Of a stretch of DNA of 64,000 nucleotides, positions 34,223 through 42,711 are shown in pieces. This stretch comes from Candidatus Avispirillum faecium. Lineage in GTDB: Bacteria; Bacillota; Clostridia; Oscillospirales; CAG-272. The number at the start of each line of letters is the position of its first letter. The first letter of the stretch is position 1. A program made the translations under genes and the position numbers. Where the stretch lies: contig CAJFOI010000005.1 in assembly GCA_904396155.1 (NCBI GenBank), positions 1-64,000 of the forward strand. Reading direction: 5' to 3'. The notes under the pieces were generated by a model. That model was given only the letters and a program-made list of their open reading frames with translations, was not told the origin of the DNA and did not search any database.

Positions 34223-35638
34223 ATGCAGAAAAGGTTACTGGCTTTGTTGCTTGCAGTTGCGTTTGTTTTGAGTCTTGTCTCCTGTGGGAAGGAAGCAAAA
34301 GAGGATGATTCCCAAAAAGAGGACACGGAAGAGACGCACAATTATACGGCGCAGGATATTGTTGTGGAAAGTGAAAACTTTCAGTTTACCAGAGCGGAAT
34401 TCAGCTATCAGTTTTACAGGAATTACAACGATTTTGTTTTGCTTAATGAAGAATACATGCAGTATTTCGGATTTGATACTACAGCTTCCTTAAAGGAACA
34501 GGCATATTCAGAGGAAATGACCTGGTTCGACTATTTTGCACAGCCTTCTCTGGAATATCTGCGACAGATGCTTCTTTTGTGCGAAGGTGCTACAGCTGCC
34601 GGTATAACACTGGACGAGGAGGACACATCACAGATTGACGCGGAGATCACGAGCATTGAAACATACGTGCGAGACTACGAATATGACCTGGAGGAGTTTA
34701 TTACCACGCTGTTTGGTACGGATGTGACTTTGGGGACAATACGGAGCTTTTTGGAAAAGGACCGGCTGGCGTATAAATACCGGGATGTCATTGTGGAAGA
34801 TTATCATTTTTCAAAGGAAGATCTGGATGCATATTTGAACGAGCATACAGATGATTTTTACTTTATTGATTATTTATCCTACACCTTTGATGAGGATACC
34901 GACGCAAATGCTGCGGACAATGCGGAAAAATTAGCTGCGGTGACAGATGCAGCATCCTTTGAGTCGTTTGTGCGTACCTATGAGACGTCTACTTTGGAAG
35001 TCGAAGAAAATGCGGTGGACCTCTCTGCACTTTCCAGTGAATATATGCGAAAGGATGCGGACAGCGCATTCAGCACATGGGCCTTTGATGGGGCGCAGGC
35101 AGGGACCACATATGTGGACAAAAACGATGTGGATGGCATTTATACGGTGTACCTGCTTACCAAGGCACCGTATCTGCAGGATTATGTGACGAAAAACTTC
35201 CGGTATGTGTATATGACGCTGGATACCTATGGCACATATGACAAAGCAGAAGAACGTGCAAACGAGCTGTTGGATACCTGGCGTGCCGGGGATGCAGATG
35301 CCGATAGTTTCGGCGAGCTTGCCTACAATTACAGCGAGGATGCGACGACGGCACAGTCGGGAGGGCTTACGGAGAATTTGGGAATGGCCCCCAGCAAATT
35401 TTCCGATTCCGTGATTGACTGGCTGTACGATCCCGCCAGACAGACAGGCGATGTAGATGTTGTGCGGGGAGAGGATGCCTGCTTCATTTTGTATTTTGAA
35501 GGGGACGGACAGATTGAGTGGGAAAGCGAGGCCAGCGCAGCATTGACAGAAGAAGCCTTTACCGAAGATATAGAGGCACTGGATGAAATCTACGAAACGA
35601 CGGTGTATGATGCAGTTGCCGACTCTCTCAGTGCCTGA
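34223..35638 (+). CDS. Foldase-type lipoprotein (parvulin/PrsA-like)
   Basis: This 471-residue protein has a lipoprotein signal peptide ending in the lipobox LVSC (Cys at about residue 21), followed by an acidic linker. The middle is helical, like SurA/PrsA chaperone arms. The C-terminal region around residues 350-430 resembles a degenerate PpiC/rotamase domain (DADSFGELAYNYSED, SGGLTENLGM, VVRGEDACFILYF). It would sit on the outer face of the membrane and assist folding of exported proteins. Peptidyl-prolyl isomerase activity is not certain. It is monocistronic between its own promoter and terminator. Confidence 0.75.
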   Translation: MQKRLLALLLAVAFVLSLVSCGKEAKEDDSQKEDTEETHNYTAQDIVVESENFQFTRAEFSYQFYRNYNDFVLLNEEYMQYFGFDTTASLKEQAYSEEMTWFDYFAQPSLEYLRQMLLLCEGATAAGITLDEEDTSQIDAEITSIETYVRDYEYDLEEFITTLFGTDVTLGTIRSFLEKDRLAYKYRDVIVEDYHFSKEDLDAYLNEHTDDFYFIDYLSYTFDEDTDANAADNAEKLAAVTDAASFESFVRTYETSTLEVEENAVDLSALSSEYMRKDADSAFSTWAFDGAQAGTTYVDKNDVDGIYTVYLLTKAPYLQDYVTKNFRYVYMTLDTYGTYDKAEERANELLDTWRAGDADADSFGELAYNYSEDATTAQSGGLTENLGMAPSKFSDSVIDWLYDPARQTGDVDVVRGEDACFILYFEGDGQIEWESEASAALTEEAFTEDIEALDEIYETTVYDAVADSLSA

Positions 35639-35645
35639 GTACACG

Positions 35646-35678
35646 CGGCAGGCCCTTTGAAAAGGGCCTGCCGTTTAT
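35646..35678 (+). terminator. Intrinsic terminator after the lipoprotein gene
   Basis: CGGCAGGCCCTTT at 35646-35658 and its complement at 35661-35673 form a 12-13 bp stem followed by TTTAT. Confidence 0.85.
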
Positions 35679-35689
35679 ACGGAAATTAC

Positions 35690-35718
35690 TTGATTTGTAT
35701 TTTATTTTGTGGTATACT
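35690..35718 (+). promoter_or_regulatory. Promoter of tRNA-Arg
   Basis: TTGATT (35690-35695), a 17-bp spacer and TATACT (35713-35718). The tRNA starts 10 bp after the -10 box, so transcription would begin almost at its 5' end. Confidence 0.75.
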
Positions 35719-35727
35719 TAATTATAA

Positions 35728-35804
35728 GTCCTTGTACCTCAGCAGGATAGAGGGTTCGCCTCCTAAGCGAAACGCCCCCGGTTCGAATCCGGGTAAGGAC
35801 GCCA
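35728..35804 (+). tRNA. tRNA-Arg (anticodon CCU)
   Basis: The acceptor stem GTCCTTG pairs with TAAGGAC (the first base pair of the closing end uses G-T/A-type pairs as usual), and the 3' CCA is encoded (35802-35804). The anticodon stem TTCGC/GCGAA encloses the loop CTCCTAA, giving CCU at 35762-35764 for AGG codons. The T-arm GGTTCGAATCC is canonical. Confidence 0.96.
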
Positions 35805-35807
35805 ATG

Positions 35808-35838
35808 CCGCTGAAGTATTTTCCTTCAGCGGTTTTGT
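35808..35838 (+). terminator. Intrinsic terminator after tRNA-Arg
   Basis: The 9-bp stem CCGCTGAAG (35808-35816) with CTTCAGCGG (35824-35832) is followed by TTTTGT. It ends the tRNA transcript; about 120 bp with no further recognised signal precede the surface protein gene. Confidence 0.85.
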
Positions 35839-35958
35839 ATTGAAACGTCGTGCCGCTTTTTCGATTTTACACAAGTCTTACAATCTTTTGGTGGTCTTTT
35901 TACCTGGAATGGGGTACAATGACTTCGTCAGAACAGAATAAAGAAAAAGGAGTTATTT

Positions 35959-38900
35959 ATGAAGCTTGCGTGGAAGCAGAAGTTTTTGTCCGGCGCCCTG
36001 GCGGCAGCAATGGCATTTTCCGCTGTTCCTGCGGCGGCCGCAGCGGAAGATGTGCCGGCCGGGACACCTTACACGGCAGACGGTGTATACGATGTGCAGA
36101 CAGTGCATGTGCTTATCAATCAGGTATATGGAGGCAGCGATAATGGGGTGGCCAGCCACAGCTTTATTGAACTGTACAACCCCTGCGATGCTCCGGTCAA
36201 CCTGGAGGGCTGGCAGCTTCAATACTGTTCCAGCGCAGACGGAGATCATACGCAATGGGAAAAGCTGGACCTTACGGGGACCATCCCTGCAGGCGGATAT
36301 TACCTTGTCCGCTGCGGAAAAGTCGAAAAGCCGGAAGGGGATTATGTTGTGCCCGAAGGAGATCAGGAATGGGACATCCTTCTTCACAATAAAGGTATAT
36401 CCGTGGCTTTGTTCAGCGAGGATGTAACGCTGACAGAGGACTTTACCGGCGCTGTGACCGATGTCAACCGGCCCGCAGGTTACGTGGATTTGGTGGCGGT
36501 GCAGGGAAATGATGCAGAAGAGGAGCAGAAGCCGCCGGTATATGAGAGGGCCTTCTCTCCGGAGCAGTCCAAGAAGAAGGCGATGCGCCGGATTTCCTTT
36601 ACGGATACCGACGACAACAGCACAGATTTGGAAGTGATCGATTACAGTGAATCGGTAGATGCAACTATGGGTCCCCACAATGCCCAGGGGGCGGGCGGCA
36701 GTACGGCTCCGGAAGAACCTGTGGAAGGTGCATTTCGTGAGGACAGTTTTGAGACGGACGCGCCTTTGACGCTTCACCGGCTCAGCAGCAACAGTATCGG
36801 CGCGGCCAATTCCGACGGAGCAGTGGCGGAGATTGCTGCCTACAATCCGGATCGACAGGAAGCCTATGTGATCAACGGGCAGGACGGCCTGCTCTACTGC
36901 TTCGACGTTGCCTCCGCCGGACTGACGGAAAAGGGAAGCCGCAATGTGCAAAATTTGATCCCGGACTTTGTATATGGAGATATGACCAGCGTGGCGGTGG
37001 ACCCCGTCAACGACCGCATTGCCGTAGCCTTGCAGGCTGCCGGATATGCAGACAACGGACGGATTGCACTGCTGGATTATGATTTTAACCTGGTCGCTTA
37101 TTATGAAGTGGGTGTGCAGCCGGATATGGTGACCTTTACCCACAACGGACGAATGATTCTCTCTGCCGATGAGGGGGAACCCAGAGAAGGCTACGGGGAA
37201 GGCACGACAGATCCAGCGGGTTCTGTTTCCATCATAGATTTGATGGAAGAGACAGTGACCGTTGCAGGGTTTGCGTCCTTTGATTCTGCGGTACTTGCCG
37301 AAGAAGGCGTGCTGATCGGCAAGGTGGATGGTGCGCTGAATACAGCGGCGGTGGATTTGGAGCCGGAATATATCGCGGTGTCTGCCGATGACAGCAAGGC
37401 GTATGTCTCTCTCCAGGAGGCAAACGCAATCGCTGCGGTTGATCTGCAGGCAAAAGAGATCGCTGCGGTGCGCGGCATGGGCTTCAAGGATTTGGGCGAT
37501 GCGGCAAATGCCATAGATCTGGTAGAGGACGGCAAATACGAGGCAAAGACCTATGCGGACGCGGTGGGCGTATACATGCCCGACGCCATCAGCATTTATA
37601 CGGTCGGCGGTATAGATTATCTGCTGACTGCCAATGAGGGAGATGCCAGAGAGTGGGGCGACTATGTAAACGAAGCAAAGGCCACGCTCACAGCGGCAGA
37701 CGGGACCGAGGCGGAAAAGGTGCGCGTGCTGGACAAGAACTGCACCACAGTCCCCGATGAGAGCAAGGAATACCTTTATGGGGGGCGTTCTTTCTCCATA
37801 TACAATGCCGAAACCATGGAATTGGTATACGAAAGCGGCAACGATTTCGAGGAAAAAACGGCGGCATATCTGCCCCAATGGTTCAATTGTTCCAATGACA
37901 ACACTGCAGTGGATGATCGAAGTGCAAAGAAAGGACCTGAGGCGGAAAGCGTTACAGCAGGACAGATCGGGGAGCACACTTATGCATTTGTTGCCTTGGA
38001 GCGCATCGGCGGTGTGATGGTCTATGATGTGACAGCCCCGGAAAATGTCACCTATGTGAACTATATTAACACCAGAGATTTCAGTGACGATATTCGGGAG
38101 GATGTCTCCCCCGAGGGGCTGTGTTTTCTTTCTATAGACGGACAGCCCATGCTGCTGGCTGCCTGTGAGGTGTCCGGCACTGTGGCAGCGTATGGGTTTG
38201 ACGGTCCTGCTTTGGGTGAAGTTCCGCAGGAGCCTGCATATACGCCCATCCAGGATGCGGCGGTGATTTTGTATACCAACGATGTACATTGCGCGATCGA
38301 GGACTATGCTGCGCTGGCCTCCTACCGGCAGCAGATGCTGGATAGCGGATACCGCACTGTTACTGTGGACGCAGGCGATGCGGTCCAGGGGGAGGTGATC
38401 GGTACGCTGACAAACGGATCGGCCATTGTGGAGATCATGAACACAGTGGGATACGACTATGCAGTTCCCGGGAACCACGAGTTTGACTATGGTATGGAGG
38501 TCTTCCAGGAGCTCTCCGGTCAGATCCCGGGCGAGTTTGTGCCTGAATATACGTACATCAGTGCCAATTTTGTGGATCTGCGGACAGATGAAACCGTGTT
38601 CCAGCCCTATGTGATCCGGAGAATTGCCGGAATGGATGTGGCCTTCCTTGGAATCTCCACGCCAGAGACATACACCAAGTCCACGCCAGCCTATTTCCAG
38701 GACGAGAACGGCAATTATATATACAGCTTTTGCGAGGATACCTTCTATGAAACCATCCAGGGTGCAATAGACGCGGCGAGAGCAGAAGGCGCAGAATTGG
38801 TTGTTGCTGTAGGACATTTGGGAACGGACGCTGCGTCAAAGCCTTGGCGGTCCACCGATGTGATAGCCGCTACCACCGGTATTGATGCATTCATTGACGC

Positions 38901-40182
38901 GCATTCTCATGATACCATCGATTCCCGCATAGTACTCGACAAGGCCGGAGAAGAAGTGCTCCTTACTTCTACCGGGACGAAGTTTGCCAATTTCGGCAAG
39001 ATGACCATTGATGCGGATGGGACGATCACATCGGAGCTTCTCCAGCCGGAGGAGGTAGATGTGGATGCTACTGCTTCTGCAGCAGCCGCATACGATGCGA
39101 CACAGCAGGTGATCGACAAGTATGAGGAAATGCAGGCGTTTACATATGAGGAAATCGGTACCTCTCAGGTGGATTTGAAAACAGTAGATCCGGAAAGCGG
39201 CGAGCGGATCATCCGCAGCCGGGAGAGCAACATGGGCAACTTTGTGGCGGACGCCTACCGCGCGGCGACCGGTGCGGATATCGCTTTTGCCAACGGCGGC
39301 GGGATCCGCGCAGATGTGGCAGCTGGGACTGTCACCCGCAAGAACCTGATGGATGTGAACGCCTTTGGAAACACCATGTGTGTGCTGGAGGTGACCGGTC
39401 AGCAGATTTTGGATGCACTGGAGTGGAGCGCTCATGCTCCGCTTACGGAGGACGGAACAGGGTTGACGGAAAACGGCGGGTTCATGCACACTGCCGGCCT
39501 TACCTACGAGATCAACCTTCATGTGAAGGAAAGCCCGGTGCTTACGGACAGCCAGGGTGTATTTACCGGGATCGATGCGGCAAAGCCCCGCCGGGTACAG
39601 AATGTGCGGGTAAACGGTGCGGCGATCGATCCGAACGCGACATATACGCTGGCGGGCAGCGCCTACACCCTGCAGAGCGGCGGCGACGGATACACCATGT
39701 TTGCCGGTGCGAAGGTCGTGCAGGCGGACTGCGGAAAGGATCAGGATCTTTTGATTCAGTATCTCCAGGAGGATCTGGGCGGAATCATCCCAGCGGATCT
39801 GTATGAAAATCCTTATGGAGAGGGACGTATCGCGATCCTTAGCAGTGATTCCCACCGCTTTGCAGAAACAGATCGCGTAGAAGCTACAGAGGATGCAGAC
39901 GGCTATATCCGGTATACCTGCAGTATCTGCGGTGCGGAAAAGACAGAAGTGCTGCCCAAGCTTTCGGACGAAAAGCAGGATCCTCCTGTATCGGATACGC
40001 AGAAACCGGGCACAGATGCTGATGCTGACAAGGAGCCTGTCGATACGAAAGAGCCTGCCGGAGGGGAAAGCCCTCAGACCGGTATGGATGAGCGGACGCT
40101 GTGGATCGTGTGTCTGATCGGTGCGTGCGTTGGACTTATCGGACTGATTTTGCAATACAGATTTACAAAAAAGCGCGATTGA
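35959..40182 (+). CDS. Surface protein: lamin-tail domain, choice-of-anchor I domain and 5'-nucleotidase, with SPQTG-type anchor
   Basis: This 1407-residue exported protein has an AXA-type signal peptide (about 1-29) and a lamin-tail-like domain near 45-160 (INQVYGG, FIELYNP, GWQLQY). A choice-of-anchor I beta-propeller-like domain lies near 275-750 (VAVDPVNDRIAVALQ, DEGEPREGYG). A UshA-type 5'-nucleotidase follows near 770-1290, with metallophosphatase motifs TNDVH, VDAGDAVQG, PGNHEFDYG and C-terminal NGGGIRAD. A charged linker, the motif SPQTG, a membrane helix and the tail FTKKRD close the protein, resembling a sortase signal. It would release phosphate and nucleosides from extracellular nucleotides. 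AAAGGAG precedes the ATG by 6 nt. Sortase attachment is inferred. Confidence 0.88.
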   Translation: MKLAWKQKFLSGALAAAMAFSAVPAAAAAEDVPAGTPYTADGVYDVQTVHVLINQVYGGSDNGVASHSFIELYNPCDAPVNLEGWQLQYCSSADGDHTQWEKLDLTGTIPAGGYYLVRCGKVEKPEGDYVVPEGDQEWDILLHNKGISVALFSEDVTLTEDFTGAVTDVNRPAGYVDLVAVQGNDAEEEQKPPVYERAFSPEQSKKKAMRRISFTDTDDNSTDLEVIDYSESVDATMGPHNAQGAGGSTAPEEPVEGAFREDSFETDAPLTLHRLSSNSIGAANSDGAVAEIAAYNPDRQEAYVINGQDGLLYCFDVASAGLTEKGSRNVQNLIPDFVYGDMTSVAVDPVNDRIAVALQAAGYADNGRIALLDYDFNLVAYYEVGVQPDMVTFTHNGRMILSADEGEPREGYGEGTTDPAGSVSIIDLMEETVTVAGFASFDSAVLAEEGVLIGKVDGALNTAAVDLEPEYIAVSADDSKAYVSLQEANAIAAVDLQAKEIAAVRGMGFKDLGDAANAIDLVEDGKYEAKTYADAVGVYMPDAISIYTVGGIDYLLTANEGDAREWGDYVNEAKATLTAADGTEAEKVRVLDKNCTTVPDESKEYLYGGRSFSIYNAETMELVYESGNDFEEKTAAYLPQWFNCSNDNTAVDDRSAKKGPEAESVTAGQIGEHTYAFVALERIGGVMVYDVTAPENVTYVNYINTRDFSDDIREDVSPEGLCFLSIDGQPMLLAACEVSGTVAAYGFDGPALGEVPQEPAYTPIQDAAVILYTNDVHCAIEDYAALASYRQQMLDSGYRTVTVDAGDAVQGEVIGTLTNGSAIVEIMNTVGYDYAVPGNHEFDYGMEVFQELSGQIPGEFVPEYTYISANFVDLRTDETVFQPYVIRRIAGMDVAFLGISTPETYTKSTPAYFQDENGNYIYSFCEDTFYETIQGAIDAARAEGAELVVAVGHLGTDAASKPWRSTDVIAATTGIDAFIDAHSHDTIDSRIVLDKAGEEVLLTSTGTKFANFGKMTIDADGTITSELLQPEEVDVDATASAAAAYDATQQVIDKYEEMQAFTYEEIGTSQVDLKTVDPESGERIIRSRESNMGNFVADAYRAATGADIAFANGGGIRADVAAGTVTRKNLMDVNAFGNTMCVLEVTGQQILDALEWSAHAPLTEDGTGLTENGGFMHTAGLTYEINLHVKESPVLTDSQGVFTGIDAAKPRRVQNVRVNGAAIDPNATYTLAGSAYTLQSGGDGYTMFAGAKVVQADCGKDQDLLIQYLQEDLGGIIPADLYENPYGEGRIAILSSDSHRFAETDRVEATEDADGYIRYTCSICGAEKTEVLPKLSDEKQDPPVSDTQKPGTDADADKEPVDTKEPAGGESPQTGMDERTLWIVCLIGACVGLIGLILQYRFTKKRD

Positions 40183-40183
40183 A

Positions 40184-40213
40184 AAAAAGGACAGCTGCAA
40201 AGCTGTCCTTTTT
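40184..40213 (+). terminator. Intrinsic terminator after the surface nucleotidase gene
   Basis: A 13-bp perfect stem (40184-40196 with 40201-40213) with a GCAA tetraloop and A-tract/T-tract ends, immediately after the stop codon. Confidence 0.9.
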
Positions 40214-40214
40214 C

Positions 40215-40243
40215 TTGCATTTTTCTTTGAAAGCTGCTATACT
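40215..40243 (+). promoter_or_regulatory. Promoter of the APH-like kinase unit
   Basis: TTGCAT (40215-40220), a 17-bp spacer and TATACT (40238-40243), directly after the terminator. Confidence 0.7.
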
Positions 40244-40276
40244 GAAAAAACCACCTGGTGAACAAGGAGACGGAAC

Positions 40277-41062
40277 ATGTATTTGCGGCCAGTTTCTTTA
40301 CAGGCAGAGGAATATCCTTCGGAATTTCTTCCTGTGTTATCTGGGGCAAAGCTGTACGACAGCAGCAGCTCTCCACAGGCACGTGTGCTTTACATTCAAA
40401 AAGATGGGGGATATTTCTTAAAATCTGCTCCCAGGGGTACTCTGCGAAGGGAAGCGCAGCTTACCGCCTGGTTTCATACAAAAGGGCTTTGTGCGTCTGT
40501 TCTGGGGTATCTTTCCGGCGATATGGACTGGTTGCTTACGGAAAGAGTGCCGGGAGAGGACTGTACGGCGGAGCAATATTTGACGCATCCGGAGCGGCTG
40601 TGTGACGTCCTTGCTGAACAACTCTGGCTTTTGCATCACATGGATTTTACCGGGTGTCCTGTAAAAAATCACACATTTTTGTACTTGGAACGCGTTCGTT
40701 CCAATTACCGGAGGGGAATATTTGATAAGACCTTATTTCCGGACAACTGGGGATATACGTCGGCAAAAGAAGCATATCGCGTGCTGGACCGTAACGGCCA
40801 CCTGCTTGCTGCCGATACGCTTTTACACGGAGACTATTGTCTGCCCAACATTATTTTGCAGAATTGGAAGCTGCGCGGCTTTGTGGATGTGGGCTGCGGG
40901 GGTGTAGGGGATCGCCATGTAGATCTTTTCTGGGCATTGTGGACGCTGGAGTACAATTTGAAAACAGATAAATTTCGGCAGCGGTTTATCGACGGGTATG
41001 GGCGGCAGCTGGTGGAAGAAAGCCTGCTGCGCGTAGTGGCCGCCGCCGAAGTTTTTGGGTAA
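40277..41062 (+). CDS. Aminoglycoside-phosphotransferase-like kinase (APH(3')-type fold)
   Basis: This 261-residue protein has the APH/choline-kinase fold. The catalytic loop LLHGDYCLPNIIL lies near residue 178 (His-Gly-Asp...Asn) and the metal-binding VDVGCGGVGDRHVDL near 200, both closest in layout to APH(3') kanamycin kinases. The N-terminal lobe has a short ATP-binding region with FLKSA lysine. AAGGAG precedes the ATG. Whether it acts on aminoglycosides or on a small housekeeping substrate cannot be told; many gut Firmicutes carry such chromosomal homologues without known resistance. It is followed by a nitroreductase. Confidence 0.75.
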   Translation: MYLRPVSLQAEEYPSEFLPVLSGAKLYDSSSSPQARVLYIQKDGGYFLKSAPRGTLRREAQLTAWFHTKGLCASVLGYLSGDMDWLLTERVPGEDCTAEQYLTHPERLCDVLAEQLWLLHHMDFTGCPVKNHTFLYLERVRSNYRRGIFDKTLFPDNWGYTSAKEAYRVLDRNGHLLAADTLLHGDYCLPNIILQNWKLRGFVDVGCGGVGDRHVDLFWALWTLEYNLKTDKFRQRFIDGYGRQLVEESLLRVVAAAEVFG

Positions 41063-41087
41063 CATAGGAAAAATGGAGGATACTATT

Positions 41088-41642
41088 ATGGCACTTGACA
41101 CACTGCAGACCATTTCTGCCCGGTATTCCTGCCGGGCGTTTACCGATCGGATGCCCGGCGATGCAGATCTGCGGGCCATCGCCCATGCGGGAATATCTGC
41201 TCCCAGCGCCATGAATCAGCAGCCGTGGCATGTAATTGTCTTGAAAAACCGGCAGCTGATGGAGGAGCTGGAAGAGGAAGGAATGAAAAATCTGGCGTCT
41301 CAGCCGGACAAGAGCATCTATGCGCGCATTCAGTCCAGAGGGGGAAAACTGTACTACAACGCTCCCTGCATGATGCTGGTTCTGATGCGGGAGGAAGCGT
41401 TGCTGGACTGCGGCATTTTGACGGAAAACATTGCGCTGGCTGCCACGTCATTGGGGATCGACAATCTGATCTGCGGACTGGCAAAGTTTTCCTTTTCCGG
41501 CGAGAAGGGTGCGGATTTTAAGCGACGCTTGCATTTCCCGAAGGGGTATGATTTGTCAATTGCCGTTTTATTGGGTTATGCCGCAAAGCCCGGTGGAAAA
41601 CCCCACGAATCGGAACCTCAGAAGATCACTTGGATTGCGTAA
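41088..41642 (+). CDS. Nitroreductase family protein
   Basis: This 184-residue FMN-dependent oxidoreductase shows the family blocks RYSCRAFTDRMP near residue 12, APSAMNQQPWHVIVL near 38, and a C-terminal LGYAAKPGGKP. It likely uses NAD(P)H to reduce nitro, quinone or ene substrates in the cytoplasm. The start at 41088 is supported by GGAGGA 7 nt upstream; an earlier in-frame start at 41055 overlaps the kinase gene. The substrate is unknown. Confidence 0.88.
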   Translation: MALDTLQTISARYSCRAFTDRMPGDADLRAIAHAGISAPSAMNQQPWHVIVLKNRQLMEELEEEGMKNLASQPDKSIYARIQSRGGKLYYNAPCMMLVLMREEALLDCGILTENIALAATSLGIDNLICGLAKFSFSGEKGADFKRRLHFPKGYDLSIAVLLGYAAKPGGKPHESEPQKITWIA

Positions 41643-41676
41643 AATTAAATTCAAATAGAAAAGGAGAGAGTACATT

Positions 41677-41913
41677 ATGCCACATATTGTAATCAAGACG
41701 ATCAGCGGACCGTCGCAGGAGCAACTGCAAAAGGCTGCAGAGGAGATTGCCGCCGTAGTCCAGCGGACGATGGGAAAACCGGAAAAATATATTTCAGTTT
41801 CCGTAGAAGAGTACGATTATTCTCAGTGGGAAGAGGTGTACAACACGTATGTAAAGGATAAGGACAATGTCCTGGTGCAGCCGGGCTACACAGATCCGAA
41901 AACTTTTACATGA
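41677..41913 (+). CDS. 4-oxalocrotonate tautomerase family protein
   Basis: This 78-residue protein has the catalytic amino-terminal proline directly after Met (MPHIVIK). It has the family helix AAEEIAAVVQRTMGKPEKYISVSVEEYD. The C-terminus is about 15 residues longer than the classic 62-residue 4-OT, as in the PptA-like subgroup. AAAGGAGA precedes the ATG. A strong terminator ends the three-gene unit. The physiological substrate is unknown. Confidence 0.85.
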   Translation: MPHIVIKTISGPSQEQLQKAAEEIAAVVQRTMGKPEKYISVSVEEYDYSQWEEVYNTYVKDKDNVLVQPGYTDPKTFT

Positions 41914-41934
41914 GGAAAACAAAAACGACTATGG

Positions 41935-41966
41935 AGCCGCCCTTGCATGTGCAAGGGCGGCTTTTT
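41935..41966 (+). terminator. Intrinsic terminator after the tautomerase gene
   Basis: A 12-bp GC-rich stem (41935-41946 with 41951-41962) with loop ATGT and a TTTTT tail. Confidence 0.92.
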
Positions 41967-42164
41967 GCATATGCAGAGGATAAAAGATTTTGGTCTTATA
42001 AAAAATGTATTTTGGCGCAAGCAAAAAACAGATGTTTCAATCAAGAAATGGAAAAAAATAAATATTTTGGTAGAAAATGTAAAAATAAACGGAATGATAC
42101 GAGTAAAAACGGGAGAAATAGTGCGAAATAATGAAAAAAACCTTGTAAAACTTACAAAAATGTA
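41967..42164 (+). other. Strongly AT-rich spacer upstream of the dcw promoter
   Basis: About 200 bp rich in A-tracts and T-tracts, clearly more AT-rich than the flanking genes, end at the mraZ promoter. The short open frames in it are low-complexity (Lys, Asn, Ile) and lack an SD with homology. It may serve as an UP element or curved DNA; no gene is seen. Confidence 0.5.
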
Positions 42165-42193
42165 TTGCAAAATTGCAACGCCCATATTATAAT
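42165..42193 (+). promoter_or_regulatory. Promoter of the dcw cluster (mraZ)
   Basis: TTGCAA (42165-42170), a 17-bp spacer and a perfect TATAAT (42188-42193). The ten bases from 42165 (TTGCAAAATT) are identical to those of the ftsZ promoter at 53607. Confidence 0.82.
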
Positions 42194-42261
42194 ATTTACA
42201 TGCTTGTGGTGTAATAAACCATGATTATTTTATAAAAATGGTGGAAAAGGGGGGACCAATA

Positions 42262-42690
42262 GTGGATTTGCTGGGGAAGTACACACATACGCTGGATGCA
42301 AAAAACCGCGTGTTTTTTCCGGCGAAGTTCCGCGAGGATTTGGGATCTCCTATTGTAATTACAGTGAATGTCGACGGTTGTCTGTCGGCATATTCTCTGG
42401 CGGAATGGTCTAATTACACGGAAAAGCTTAAGGAATTGCCGAAGACGCAGGTGCGGGATATTACCCGATTTATTTGCGGAAACGCACAGAAATCGGTACC
42501 CGACGGACAGGGACGGGTGATGTTATCCAAGGATTTGGTAGAGTATGCAGGTCTTACTGGAGAAGTCACCTTTATCGGTTGCGGCGACAGAGTGGAGCTT
42601 TGGGCGGCAGAGAGCACACAGATTCCGGATATGTATGACAAGGAAAAAGTAGCAAACATTCGGGATCTGATGCTGGAATACGGCTTGTAA
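42262..42690 (+). CDS. mraZ: Transcriptional regulator / division protein MraZ
   Basis: This 142-residue protein has two AbrB-like MraZ domains with the family motifs (D-A-K-N-R-V near residue 11 and D-G-Q-G-R-V near 80). MraZ binds repeats in its own promoter and tunes dcw transcription. The GTG at 42262 is chosen because the G-rich SD (GGGGGGA) lies 7-8 nt upstream and the protein then begins like other MraZ proteins (MDLLGKYTHTLDAKNR); an ATG at 42238 precedes the SD. It is the first gene of the division and cell-wall cluster. Confidence 0.93.
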   Translation: MDLLGKYTHTLDAKNRVFFPAKFREDLGSPIVITVNVDGCLSAYSLAEWSNYTEKLKELPKTQVRDITRFICGNAQKSVPDGQGRVMLSKDLVEYAGLTGEVTFIGCGDRVELWAAESTQIPDMYDKEKVANIRDLMLEYGL

Positions 42691-42711
42691 GAGAAGAAAG
42701 GCAGAGCGAAT

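Noticed and set aside
35953-38817. 954-codon antisense open frame opposite the surface nucleotidase
   Set aside because: It is a shadow of the real gene's codon bias; no family motif or RBS, and the sense frame has clear domains.
41947-42192. Short AT-rich open frames in the gap before mraZ
   Set aside because: Low-complexity Lys/Ile/Asn translation, and the frame runs through a terminator arm and the mraZ promoter.
42200-42261. MraZ-box-like GTGG repeats upstream of mraZ
   Set aside because: Only isolated GTGG-type words are present; no regular spacing that I can defend.
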